Shown piece after piece: positions 7,976 through 16,322 of a DNA stretch of 64,000 nt (position 1 is the stretch's first letter; the number at the start of each line of letters is the position of its first letter). The translations under genes and the position numbers were made by a program. The stretch comes from an uncultured Lachnospiraceae bacterium (GTDB taxonomy: Bacteria; Bacillota; Clostridia; Lachnospirales; Lachnospiraceae): NCBI GenBank assembly GCA_947167135.1, contig CAMVGV010000005.1, positions 1 through 64,000 of the forward strand, written 5' to 3'. A model generated the notes under the pieces. The model was not told where the DNA came from. It worked only from the letters and a program-made list of their open reading frames with translations, and made no database searches.

Positions 7976-8169
7976 TCCATACCGTCAAGGTTCATAGCAT
8001 TCTTATTTGACTCCTGGATCTCGAGGAAGATCTCCTTCCTGTACACCGGAACCTCCTTCGGTGCCGCGATACCTACCTTTATCTGATCACCGCGGATATC
8101 CAGTATTGTTACTTCTATATTATTGTTGATCACAAGGGATTCACCCTTTTTTCTGGATAAGGTAAGCAT
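7954..8169 (-). CDS. csrA: carbon storage regulator CsrA
   Basis: CsrA is a dimeric RNA-binding protein that blocks translation by binding GGA motifs over ribosome binding sites. In Bacillus it represses flagellin and is sequestered by FliW. The 71-residue product starts MLTLSRKKGESLVINN, with the beta strands VTILDIRGDQIKVGIAAP and the RNA-contact segment VPVYRKEIFLEIQ. The fliW stop and csrA start abut (TAAATG), so the two are translationally coupled, a classic arrangement for this partner-switch pair. A likely target lies just downstream, the flaG leader hairpin at 7840-7853. Confidence 0.96.
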   Translation of the reverse strand: MLTLSRKKGESLVINNNIEVTILDIRGDQIKVGIAAPKEVPVYRKEIFLEIQESNKNAMNLDGMEALKNLF

Positions 8170-8631
8170 TTATTTTCCCTCCTTTGCGGCAGACAGGATC
8201 TCGTAAATAGGGAAGTGGATATCATAACCGTCCTCGGTAAGTATCACCTGGGCTCCCTTTCTGGTCTTTGCATTGATGATAACAGGAGCCATAAGGTTTA
8301 CCGTCATCTTTTCTATCTCTCCCCTTGGAACCGTTACGGTAACAAGGACTATAGTATCCTCGGGGGTAAGCTCTCCCAGTGGGATAAGGAGGTCATCCTC
8401 CACCATAGGATTATAGTCGGCCTTGACTATATGGGGATCCATTACGGGCATTGCAAAAGCAGGCTCGTCCAAAGAAAGCAAAAAGCTTAAGGATGAACCG
8501 TCGGTCTTTTCCGAATCATGCACAATGGCAAATTTATTCAGATCCGGAAAACCAACTATTCCTCCCGGAAATTCAATGATCTTTTCATCATCGATGGTAA
8601 TCTCTCCAAATAATCTGGTGTTCACTTCCAT
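8170..8631 (-). CDS. fliW: flagellar assembly factor FliW
   Basis: FliW binds CsrA allosterically and is released from it when flagellin is abundant, thereby tying flagellin translation to secretion. The 153-residue product has the family pattern: VNTRLFGEITIDDEKIIEFPGG at the N-terminus, IVGFPDLNKFAIV, FAMPVMDPHIVKADY and a C-terminal NLMAPVIINAKTRKGAQVIL. GAGGAGGATATTAAAGC precedes the ATG. It is coupled to csrA (TAAATG junction) and follows the second flgL gene after 130 bases that contain a hairpin and a repeat. Confidence 0.96.
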   Translation of the reverse strand: MEVNTRLFGEITIDDEKIIEFPGGIVGFPDLNKFAIVHDSEKTDGSSLSFLLSLDEPAFAMPVMDPHIVKADYNPMVEDDLLIPLGELTPEDTIVLVTVTVPRGEIEKMTVNLMAPVIINAKTRKGAQVILTEDGYDIHFPIYEILSAAKEGK

Positions 8632-8674
8632 GCTTTAATATCCTCCTCTAAAAATCTGTTTTTCGCTACTATTG

Positions 8675-8757
8675 CGGGGCACTGCCGCGCTTTGCGCGGA
8701 AATACGTACCCGGGATCAAGATATCCCCTCCACCTGAAGGTGGTGGGTTATCTTGAT
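8675..8757. repeat. repeat block plus strong hairpin between flgL and fliW
   Basis: CGGGGCACTGCCGCGCTT at 8675-8692 is the exact reverse complement of 99-116, so it is a dispersed repeat. Next to it, ATCAAGATA (8715-8723) pairs with TATCTTGAT (8749-8757) and CCACCT (8730-8735) with AGGTGG (8738-8743), giving a long interrupted stem. There is no T run on the minus strand after it, so it is not a standard terminator of flgL; it may be a processing or stability element between flgL and fliW. Confidence 0.5.
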
Positions 8758-8761
8758 AATT

Positions 8762-10423
8762 TTATATATAGCTCACCAGTGTCTGCTGGCTGATCTTGCC
8801 CGTCACCTGCAACGCCGCGTTATAGGAAAGCGTTGCCTCGCTCAGATCTACCGTGAGAGTGGACAGATCGATATTCTCATTATTTGAGGTCTGGGTCTGT
8901 ACCGTGGTCTTGTCCTCGGTAAGCCTTGTTTTTATGAGCTCCAAACGCTTTACCGCTGTTCCCATCTCCGTTCCCGCCATATTGACGAAGTCGAAATACT
9001 TTCCGGATCTTGTAATGCCGGCGCTGAAGGCTTCATTGACACGCTTAAGTGCATATTCCAGCTCCTTATTGGCTGCTGCCAGAAGATCCTGTATCGTTCT
9101 CTGATCCTCATCCGATGAGTATCTGGTAGTATTATTCTTCATTTCCGTCAGACGGTCAACCTTACTCTGGGCACTGTCCATAAGATTCAGGTAGTCATAG
9201 ATCTCATCCAGATCCCTGCGGGCATCAAGGGTAAATACATCACAGGCATTGGCATTTACCTTCAGATCCTGGCTGTCGCCCATATGGTAGTTCATCGCCT
9301 GTTCATGGTCGTTATAAAGTATGCGTTTATCATCGGTATTACCCATGCCTATATCGACACAGTTAAAATAGTACTCCGGCTTGACATCTCCCTTCAGCCA
9401 CTCACTCTTATTATACTGAAATGAAATCTCAATATTGTCATTTGTTTTTGCTTTTGACATTTGTTCACTAAGCTCAGCCTGCACTTTTTTCCCGAATATC
9501 AGGTTTCCGGTGGTGGTATTCAGATATATTTTATCATCCGGAAGTTCATTATCTGCCGTCAGTTTCCCAATAAGATCCAGATCGGAGCTTATCTGCTCTA
9601 CAGTGCCCGACCACAGCGATGTCGGAGGTGTGGTAGAGCTGTCTGTTATCTGAAGCTTCAGGACATCCGTAGTGATCTCCTTACCATCCTTATCCTTGTA
9701 TGTTATTGCATAATCCTGCTGATCCTTGTCCAGATTTTCATAAGAAAGCCGCATCCGGTACATATTTTCCAGACTGATCACCTGCGTCTCGTTTACATCA
9801 TTTATATAAGACGTGTGCAGGTCATTTATCTGATCATCGGTAATACCGCTGGTTCCCGTCTCCTTGTCGACTGTAAATGAATAACTCTCCAGATCTTCCA
9901 GCTCAAAGGTTTCCTTTATTCCCACATATTGGTACTGTCCGTTCTGAACTGAGCTCTGGCGGTTCTCAAAGTCCGCATCCGTAAATGTCAGACTGTCCTG
10001 GGTACGATATCCGGTAAAAATATGCCTGTCCTCACTGGATGCATTTCCGATGGAATAATACTCGTCAACCAGGTTTTTCATATCCTGATAGTAGATCCTG
10101 AGATCTTTTATTTCATTTGTCCCGTTTGCTGCGGAGGTATATTCGGACTTAAGGGAACGCATAAGCTCTCTTGCTGTGTCAATGGACGTCTGCGTGCTTT
10201 CTGTCCAGCTTATGGCATCCGATACATTCCTGTCTAGAAACTGGGTAACTTCAGAGAGATTACTCTGGAAGCGGAGAGCCCGGATGGCAGTTATCGGATC
10301 GTCCGAAGGATCCACAAACTTCTTCTGTGTGGCCATCTGGGTATTGACCTTGTCCATATACTCCTTGTTGGCGTTGATATTATATATGGAATTGTCATTC
10401 ATCATCTTACGGGTTACTCGCAT
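8762..10423 (-). CDS. flgL: flagellar hook-associated protein FlgL (HAP3), copy 1
   Basis: FlgL is the second hook-filament junction protein, bridging FlgK and flagellin. The product is 553 residues, far longer than the roughly 300 of many FlgL proteins; the extra length lies in the central, surface-exposed part. The N-terminus (MRVTRKMMNDNSIYNINANK, then TARELMRSLKSEYTSAANGT) and C-terminus (NMAGTEMGTAVKRLELIKTR, ALQVTGKISQQTLVSYI) are the conserved D0/D1 helices. I use the ATG at 10423 because GGGAGGTAGGTAT precedes it. A frame open to 10555 only adds translated REP repeat (CHSERSEESL). It is a close paralogue of the gene at 10667-12334 and has its own sigma28-like promoter at 10633-10659, about 200 bases upstream. 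Confidence 0.92.
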   Translation of the reverse strand: MRVTRKMMNDNSIYNINANKEYMDKVNTQMATQKKFVDPSDDPITAIRALRFQSNLSEVTQFLDRNVSDAISWTESTQTSIDTARELMRSLKSEYTSAANGTNEIKDLRIYYQDMKNLVDEYYSIGNASSEDRHIFTGYRTQDSLTFTDADFENRQSSVQNGQYQYVGIKETFELEDLESYSFTVDKETGTSGITDDQINDLHTSYINDVNETQVISLENMYRMRLSYENLDKDQQDYAITYKDKDGKEITTDVLKLQITDSSTTPPTSLWSGTVEQISSDLDLIGKLTADNELPDDKIYLNTTTGNLIFGKKVQAELSEQMSKAKTNDNIEISFQYNKSEWLKGDVKPEYYFNCVDIGMGNTDDKRILYNDHEQAMNYHMGDSQDLKVNANACDVFTLDARRDLDEIYDYLNLMDSAQSKVDRLTEMKNNTTRYSSDEDQRTIQDLLAAANKELEYALKRVNEAFSAGITRSGKYFDFVNMAGTEMGTAVKRLELIKTRLTEDKTTVQTQTSNNENIDLSTLTVDLSEATLSYNAALQVTGKISQQTLVSYI

Positions 10424-10435
10424 ATACCTACCTCC

Positions 10436-10513
10436 CGGATCCTTATTATTCCGGGAGCCTTTCCCGGAAGATCTGCTCTTAAGTAAAGATTCTTCGCTTC
10501 GCTCAGAATGACA
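10436..10513. repeat. REP-like element between the two flgL genes
   Basis: AGATTCTTCGCTTCGCTCAGAATGACA at 10487-10513 (core TTCGCTTCGCTCAGAATGA) is a member of the dispersed REP-like family. Next to it CCGGGA and TCCCGG repeats (10436-10468) form small hairpins. Read through on the minus strand, the element encodes HSERSEESL, a peptide typical of over-extended bacterial gene calls. Confidence 0.75.
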
Positions 10514-10632
10514 AATGCGGAGCTTTGATATCAGCACTTCAGACCCTGAATCCATTCAGGAAAGTAAGGTTTCTTCCGTGAAACCCGCATATTTAGATGA
10601 AAACGGCCGTGCCGGTTTAGCATCTGCTATAT

Positions 10633-10659
10633 ATATCGGCACAGCCGCGGAAAATCTTA
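10633..10659 (-). promoter_or_regulatory. candidate sigma28 promoter upstream of flgL copy 1
   Basis: On the minus strand TAAGATTT (from 10659), then 11 bases and GCCGATAT (10640-10633) give an exact -10 and a near-exact -35 to the sigma28 consensus TAAAGTTT-N11-GCCGATAA. It begins just after the stop of flgL copy 2 and leaves a leader of about 200 bases before flgL copy 1. Confidence 0.65.
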
Positions 10660-10666
10660 GTCTGTT

Positions 10667-12334
10667 TTATAATAAGTTTACAAGGGACTGCTGGCTTATC
10701 TTACCTGTTACCTGCAACGCCGCGCCAAAGGACAGTGTGGCAGCATTTACCTCCACGTCAAGGGTGGAGATGTCGATATTCTCATTATCCGAGGCCTGGG
10801 CTGTGGTGGTTGACTGATGCTCGGTCAGACGGTTTCTTATGAGATTCAGTCTGTTGATGGAGGTTCCCATTTCCGTGCCGGCAAGGTTTACGACATCAAA
10901 GTAATTTCCCGACCTTGTTATGCCGTTACTCAGCATGGTGTCCACCTTCTCCTTGGCATATTCCGTTTCCTTTTCCGCGGCCCGGAGCAGATAGGTTATC
11001 TTTTCCTGGGCAACAGAATCATATTTCATCTTGTCATCCTGCATCTCCTTCAGCCTTGCAACCTTCTCTTTGGCAGCATCCCAGGAGGTAAGGGCGTTCC
11101 TTAGCTCATTAAGGTCACGGCGGGCATCCAGGGTGAAAACATGGTCGGCATTGGAATTTACCCGTACCTGCATTCCTTCACCGACATTGTAATTGATCTC
11201 CTGGCGATAGCTAAGCAGCTCTCCTCCGAATGGATCAACTGAATTCTGGTACTTAATGGCATTCTCCGCTCCCTTTCCGAGTCCTATGTCATAGCACTCA
11301 AAATAGTGCTCGGGTTTTGCGTCCGTCTCCTTCCAGCTGTCGCCGGTCTTATTATACTTAAAGGAGGCTGTAACCCCCGATGCGAGCTTCTCTGATATTT
11401 CCTCCTGCTTCTCTGTACCGAACAGCAGATTTCCGGTCGTCGTATTAAGATAGATCTTATTCGCATTCGCTCCGGTAAAATCAGCTTCGCTTTTCTCGGA
11501 ATCCGAAGCTATCAGCTCCACTTCAAAGGAGGTTCCGTCCGAAAACTCAAGCTTATAGCTCATTGTACTGTCAGGCTCTATTGCCTTGGTGGTACTGTTT
11601 TCACTGTAATACGTTTGATCAGAATCAAGGTTTTCATATGAAAGCCTCAGCCTGAATATGTTTACGTTCTGTATCCGTGTCTCGTCTGTCGTATCGGTCA
11701 CTTTCGTGATGTCATCATTCGTAATCCCGCTTGATCCCAGAGCATTTCCGCTGTCATCCACCTTTACGGTATATGAATAGCTTTCTATGTCGTTCAGCTC
11801 GAACAGTTCTTTAATTGCGACATAATCGTATTTTGCATTCACGCCGGTGTCTGCGTTTGCCTTCTTTGCCCTGTCGGAAAAATCTTTTTCACTGAAGGTC
11901 AGGCTGTCCCCGGTCCGTGCACCGCTGAAGAGGTATCGGTTCTCGTTGGTGGTATCGCCTACGGAGAAATACTCGTTCACCACATTGACCATGTTATCGT
12001 AGTAAGTCCACCTGTCAGTATTCTCATTTGTTCCGTTCGACGCAGAAGTGTACTCAGCCTTCAGGGAACGCATAAGCTCCTTCGCGGTATCTATGGCTGC
12101 ACGGGTGCTGTCTGTCCAGCTGGCTGCATCGGTCACGTTCTTTCCGAGATACTGGGTATACTCGGAGAGGCTTCCCCTGTATCTCAAGGAAGATACGGCA
12201 GTCACCGGATCCTTTGTGGGATCGTTTATTTTCTTCCTTGTGGACATCTGGTTGTTCAGATCGTCAAGAAGAGCCTTGTTTGTATTGAGATTGTATACGG
12301 ACACGTTGTCCATCATCTGGTTTGTGATACGCAT
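10667..12334 (-). CDS. flgL: flagellar hook-associated protein FlgL (HAP3), copy 2
   Basis: A second FlgL of 555 residues, clearly homologous to copy 1 along its whole length. Shared segments include TAKELMRSLKAEYTSASNGT, ENRYLFSGARTGDSLTF, HVFTLDARRDLNE, NGITRSGNYFD and VTGKISQQSLVNLL. Most differences lie in the middle, the exposed D2-like region. AGGAGAAGAAAACAT precedes the ATG. It follows flgK after 167 bases that consist of REP-like repeats. As in copy 1, the length is nearly double that of short FlgL proteins. Whether both are built into the same filament junction, or are used under different conditions, cannot be told from sequence. Confidence 0.93.
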   Translation of the reverse strand: MRITNQMMDNVSVYNLNTNKALLDDLNNQMSTRKKINDPTKDPVTAVSSLRYRGSLSEYTQYLGKNVTDAASWTDSTRAAIDTAKELMRSLKAEYTSASNGTNENTDRWTYYDNMVNVVNEYFSVGDTTNENRYLFSGARTGDSLTFSEKDFSDRAKKANADTGVNAKYDYVAIKELFELNDIESYSYTVKVDDSGNALGSSGITNDDITKVTDTTDETRIQNVNIFRLRLSYENLDSDQTYYSENSTTKAIEPDSTMSYKLEFSDGTSFEVELIASDSEKSEADFTGANANKIYLNTTTGNLLFGTEKQEEISEKLASGVTASFKYNKTGDSWKETDAKPEHYFECYDIGLGKGAENAIKYQNSVDPFGGELLSYRQEINYNVGEGMQVRVNSNADHVFTLDARRDLNELRNALTSWDAAKEKVARLKEMQDDKMKYDSVAQEKITYLLRAAEKETEYAKEKVDTMLSNGITRSGNYFDVVNLAGTEMGTSINRLNLIRNRLTEHQSTTTAQASDNENIDISTLDVEVNAATLSFGAALQVTGKISQQSLVNLL

Positions 12335-12357
12335 ATGTTTTCTTCTCCTGTTTATGG

Positions 12358-12498
12358 AAGATCCTTCGGGCTTCGCCCTCAGGATTTGACATCAGTCCGA
12401 AGGACTGATGTCGGGGCGACATCTTTGAGCGATAGCGAAAAGATGTTGGTTACAGAGGATGAAAGATCCTTCGGGCTGACGCCCTCAGGATGACACTA
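12358..12498. repeat. REP-like repeat cluster between flgL and flgK
   Basis: Two REP-like units (GATCCTTCGGGCTTCGCCC near 12360 and GATCCTTCGGGCTGACGCCC near 12468, each followed by TCAGGAT) flank a perfect 11-base hairpin, GACATCAGTCC (12388-12398) with GGACTGATGTC (12402-12412), and a GACATCTTTGAGCGATAGCG segment resembling the palindromic family at the left edge of the window. The cluster fills almost the whole gap between the two genes. Confidence 0.75.
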
Positions 12499-12501
12499 CC
12501 G

Positions 12502-14436
12502 TCATACACCCGTCTGAAGTATCAGCCTGTCATAGATCTCTGTCATTGTCTGGATCACCTTGGCATTCAGATTATACGCATTCTGGAATTTCACAAGGTC
12601 CAGCGCCTCTTCATCATCATCGACTGAGGATACGGAATCCTTCTGGCTCTGGATCGCAGCCCTGATATTTCCGCTGTTTGTCTTGAAGGTCTTTGCACTC
12701 ATTGAGTTAAGTGAGATATCCGAAAGGATACAGGTCAGGAATTCTGCGGAGGTACAGCCCCTGAACTCCATTACCGATTTATTGTCCTTTATCTTTAAGA
12801 GCTCATCCACCACATCAGACGCATCCGTATCCACATCTCCGTCTTTTGCCGTTGTACTCATAAGCCGTGGATCCTTTATTATATTCTCATTTACAAAAAG
12901 GTTTTCCCCCGTAAGGAAATAGTAATGGTACGGTCCTGCGGTGGTACGCTCGGCTGTATCGAATTCCTCCGGATTGCCGTAATCCTCATCGAACTCCTGA
13001 AGACCGCTCTTACTCTCATCCTTCCATTGAAAGAAAGAAGTGGTCATATCGTCGCCGTTCAGATCCTGTCCGGTTTTCTCTATCTTATTGAATCTGTATG
13101 CAAACTGGCGTACCCACTGGTTCATCTGGCTCTGGTAATAAGGTATTCCCTGGTAATCCACGGCTGACCCGATCTCCACACCTGCTCCTAAGGCCGGGGT
13201 TATTTTCAGACCTTTGCTTCCTGTGTCATTGACTATATTTTTGAATACAAGTGTCAGTTCATAAGCATCCCCGTTTTTATTGCCTTCAACACTCCAGTCA
13301 GAATAGGTATAATTTATTCCGCTTACGTTGATCGTTCCGCTCTGAGGTATATTGAACTTGGAAAGTGCTTCCTCCAAGTTGTCCGCTTTTACGGTGCTGG
13401 TATGAAACGTAACACTGTTTTCCACTGCGTTATATCCCTTAAACCCGTCATTCGGATATTGGACTGATTTAACGCCGCTCAGGTTCTCATTATTATTCCC
13501 GTCTCTGAGCTCCATAAGTGCCTTCAGGCTTCCCGAGAGGTTATCTGCCAGCGGATTAAAAGGGGAAAGGGTCTCCTTCCATCGGATATCGTAGAGACCG
13601 TCAGCATCGGACTGATGGTATCTTTCCTCCGGCTTGCGTCCGATAAGCTCCAGGGTGTTGAAGTCGTAATTGCTTACCAGAGTATTTCCGTTACTGATCT
13701 TCACGGTAAAACGGTTAGCCCCGGTGGGCTTATTATTATCAGCCTCATTAAGGACAGGTACCTCAGACACCTCCACGTCAACTATCTTTGAAAGCTCATC
13801 CACCAAAAGAGCCCTCTTATCGCGAAGTTCATTAGCCTTAGGTCCGGAAAGCTCTATGAGGTTTATCTGCTTATTCAGCGCGGCTATTTCCTCCGCTATG
13901 GTGTTTATCCTCTCAACCGTGGTCTTTACTTCACCGTTTATGGATTCCTGCTCCGCCTTAAGGTTTGCGGACATATTTCTGAAATACTCTGCCATTGTCT
14001 GGGCAGCTCCCAGAAATGCGGTTCTTGTCGAGGTCTGCCCCGGGTTCTTGTCGAGTTCCTCCAGAGCCGCGTTGAATTTATTGTAGATCGTAGAGAAGCC
14101 GTTTACGGTGCTGCTGTCCTCAAAATACTTCTCTATCCTTATCATATGGCTCTCATGGGTCTCATAACGACCCACGTCAGCTTCATTGGCACGGTATTTG
14201 CTGTCCAGGAAAAGATTTCTGGACTGCTCTATCCCGGTCACCGTAACGCCTGTCCCCTGCATGCCGTAGGAGGTGTAGGTACGGAGAGCATCCGAAGCTT
14301 TTCTGGCGGTATACTGCTTTGTATAACCCTCGGTCTCGACGTTTGCAACGTTATTTGCCACCGTGTTTTCAGCGGCCTGATATGCAGTTAATCCGGAGTA
14401 TCCGATCATAAGACCGAAAAATTGTGATGTACCCAT
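12502..14436 (-). CDS. flgK: flagellar hook-associated protein FlgK (HAP1), divergent copy
   Basis: FlgK is the first hook-filament junction protein. This 644-residue copy has the D0/D1 N-terminus (GLTAYQAAENTVANNVANVE, then TEGYTKQYTARKA) and the C-terminal helix (LVKFQNAYNLNAKVIQTMTE, then IYDRLILQTGV). Compared with the other copy (14605-16284) the N-terminal motif is altered, with NNVANVETEGYTKQ in place of the canonical HNLANVNTTGYTRQ, and the protein is 85 residues longer, mostly in the centre. AGGAGGAAATATG sets the start. It is the third structural gene of the operon (after flgN and the other flgK) and is followed by flgL copy 2. Confidence 0.9.
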   Translation of the reverse strand: MGTSQFFGLMIGYSGLTAYQAAENTVANNVANVETEGYTKQYTARKASDALRTYTSYGMQGTGVTVTGIEQSRNLFLDSKYRANEADVGRYETHESHMIRIEKYFEDSSTVNGFSTIYNKFNAALEELDKNPGQTSTRTAFLGAAQTMAEYFRNMSANLKAEQESINGEVKTTVERINTIAEEIAALNKQINLIELSGPKANELRDKRALLVDELSKIVDVEVSEVPVLNEADNNKPTGANRFTVKISNGNTLVSNYDFNTLELIGRKPEERYHQSDADGLYDIRWKETLSPFNPLADNLSGSLKALMELRDGNNNENLSGVKSVQYPNDGFKGYNAVENSVTFHTSTVKADNLEEALSKFNIPQSGTINVSGINYTYSDWSVEGNKNGDAYELTLVFKNIVNDTGSKGLKITPALGAGVEIGSAVDYQGIPYYQSQMNQWVRQFAYRFNKIEKTGQDLNGDDMTTSFFQWKDESKSGLQEFDEDYGNPEEFDTAERTTAGPYHYYFLTGENLFVNENIIKDPRLMSTTAKDGDVDTDASDVVDELLKIKDNKSVMEFRGCTSAEFLTCILSDISLNSMSAKTFKTNSGNIRAAIQSQKDSVSSVDDDEEALDLVKFQNAYNLNAKVIQTMTEIYDRLILQTGV

Positions 14437-14447
14437 ATTTCCTCCTG

Positions 14448-14587
14448 TCTAAGATTCTTCGCTTCGCTCAGAATGACAACTGTTAGGGCGTCAGCCGCTT
14501 TGTCATCCTGAGGGCGTCAGCCGCTTTGTCATCCTGAGGGCGTCAGCCGCTTTGTCATCCTGAGGGCGTCAGCCCGAAGGATCTTCC
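14448..14587. repeat. REP-like element with 26-bp tandem repeat between the flgK genes
   Basis: A REP-like unit (AGATTCTTCGCTTCGCTCAG...) starts at 14450. A 26-base unit, AGGGCGTCAGCCGCTTTG followed by TCATCCTG, is then repeated three times without a change (14485-14510, 14511-14536, 14537-14562), with a partial fourth copy, followed by CCCGAAGGATCTTCC. Tandem copying of half a REP unit is likely. Copy number may vary between strains. Confidence 0.85.
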
Positions 14588-14604
14588 GGCGTCAGGTAAG
14601 TGGC

Positions 14605-16284
14605 TCAGGTAAGTGACGTGAGCAGTGTGTCCAGCATACTGTTTACGGTATTTATATAACGGCTGCTTGCGTTATATGCGTTCTGGAACCTTATCATCTT
14701 TGTGAGCTCTTCATTATCCGAAACACCCACCACCTGCTGTCTTGAGTTCTCTATGGAAAGCACCGCAGCTTCCTGTCCCTGGGTCAGGCTTCTGTAGGTA
14801 TTCCCCACATTTGCATACTGGTTAACGATCTCTATATAGTAGTCTTCAAATGCGAATTGTGTGACCGTATTGGGATTCAGCGTACTCTTCTCCGTAGTGA
14901 AAAGATCCGCAAGCTCCTTGGCTTTATCATAATCCACAGTCTGGTCGCTCTTTAAGAAGCCGTTTGAAATAAGAGTGGGCTGTCTCAGAAGATCCTTATT
15001 GATCATAAGGTTCGCAGTAGTATAGGTGGCATTTATATGGCTCTTGCCGTCAATGCTTTTATCAAGCTCCTTATCCTCCACATCCTTACTCGGTGTATCA
15101 GTAGTATAATCGGTTTGTGTCTCGGTATTATGTGTCGTTATCCTGGTAAAAAGCTCCGGAGACTTGTTAGTATTATTATCTGTAAGGATATCGTTGATCT
15201 TTGTGACTATATTGTGGATCAGATTGTCAAACTCGGCCTGTATCCCGGAAATATTGAAATCCTGAGGTCCCGTAAATGAGGTCTTTCCCGGCTCGTAATA
15301 TGCCTCGTACCTGGAATCCGGATTCAAAGTCTTATCATATGTCTCCGGCTGTAAATCCCTCCAGGTTCCGTACTGATCTCCCCTTGAGAAATACAGAGCC
15401 TTCAGCGAGCCGTTATCCGAACCTATATCTGCATTTATGGGCTGAATGTCATTGAAGACCGCCTGGTCATTGTAACGTGTCCATACCGGAGTCACAAAGC
15501 CGCTGTCCTCGTCTCCGCTTAAGACCTTTGCCTCCATAGGATTGGTAGTATCCTCATCCACCAGGGTAACACCCTCGAAGAACACCTTCACCCGGCCGTA
15601 GAGATCCTCCCTGTAGGTGATCTTTCCGTAGGCGGAAAGCTCATCCAGAAGCTGATCCCTTGCATCACGGAGGTCGTTCGGGCTCTCTATTCCGGTAACC
15701 TCATACTTGGTGATCTCCAGATTGAGCTTTGCAATATTCTCCGCGTATTCATTTATCTTGTCGACCTGATCCTTTATCTGCTGATTCAGGTTTCCCTGAT
15801 AGGTCTGCAGGTCGGTATATACAGCATTGGCTCTGTCCAGGAACTGGGATGCGGTGCTGACAAGAGCAGCCTGTACCGTTGCATCCGCCGGGGATTTTGC
15901 CAGATTCTCCAGAGAATCGCGCAGATTCTGAAGAGAGGTCTGAAATTCCGTTCCCTCCGTCTCACCGAAAAGAGTATTTATTTCCTGTACTACTTCATAG
16001 CTTGTGGAATAATAGGCAGATCTGCCTGATTCTGTCCTGAACTGGGTGTCAAGAAACTCATCCCTTACAGCACGCACATCCGTATAAGCCACTCCGAGAC
16101 CGGACTGCAGGGTATTATTGTAAGACTCACCTATTTTGATAAGCTCCCTGTTGCCCTGGTATACCTGCTGTCTCGTATATCCTGTGGTATTTACGTTTGC
16201 AAGGTTATGTGCTGTTGTATTGAGCGCATTCTGGCTTGTCTGTAAACCCGATGCACCAACATAAAGAGCGCTCATAAGCGGCAT
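14605..16284 (-). CDS. flgK: flagellar hook-associated protein FlgK (HAP1), canonical copy
   Basis: This 559-residue protein has the textbook FlgK ends: SALYVGASGLQTSQNALNTT and AHNLANVNTTGYTRQQVY at the N-terminus, MIRFQNAYNASSRYINTVNS and MLDTLLTSLT at the C-terminus. The N-terminal D1 region contains the RDEFLDTQFR and DLRDARDQLLDELSAYGKI segments common to FlgK. AAGGTGATCAT precedes the ATG. It follows flgN closely (38 bases) in the usual flgM-flgN-flgK order, so this is the copy expected from synteny; the divergent copy downstream looks like the added one. Confidence 0.95.
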   Translation of the reverse strand: MPLMSALYVGASGLQTSQNALNTTAHNLANVNTTGYTRQQVYQGNRELIKIGESYNNTLQSGLGVAYTDVRAVRDEFLDTQFRTESGRSAYYSTSYEVVQEINTLFGETEGTEFQTSLQNLRDSLENLAKSPADATVQAALVSTASQFLDRANAVYTDLQTYQGNLNQQIKDQVDKINEYAENIAKLNLEITKYEVTGIESPNDLRDARDQLLDELSAYGKITYREDLYGRVKVFFEGVTLVDEDTTNPMEAKVLSGDEDSGFVTPVWTRYNDQAVFNDIQPINADIGSDNGSLKALYFSRGDQYGTWRDLQPETYDKTLNPDSRYEAYYEPGKTSFTGPQDFNISGIQAEFDNLIHNIVTKINDILTDNNTNKSPELFTRITTHNTETQTDYTTDTPSKDVEDKELDKSIDGKSHINATYTTANLMINKDLLRQPTLISNGFLKSDQTVDYDKAKELADLFTTEKSTLNPNTVTQFAFEDYYIEIVNQYANVGNTYRSLTQGQEAAVLSIENSRQQVVGVSDNEELTKMIRFQNAYNASSRYINTVNSMLDTLLTSLT

Positions 16285-16322
16285 ATGATCACCTTAAAAC
16301 AGTCCTTTCCGGCATTACGCCT

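Noticed and set aside
8715..8757. Rho-independent terminator between flgL and fliW
   Set aside because: The stem is strong but the minus strand has no T run after it, and the operon continues into fliW and csrA; kept only as a hairpin.
10515..10817. Plus-strand frame across the flgL-flgL gap
   Set aside because: Most of it is antisense to flgL copy 2, and its start is inside a REP-adjacent region without a ribosome binding site.
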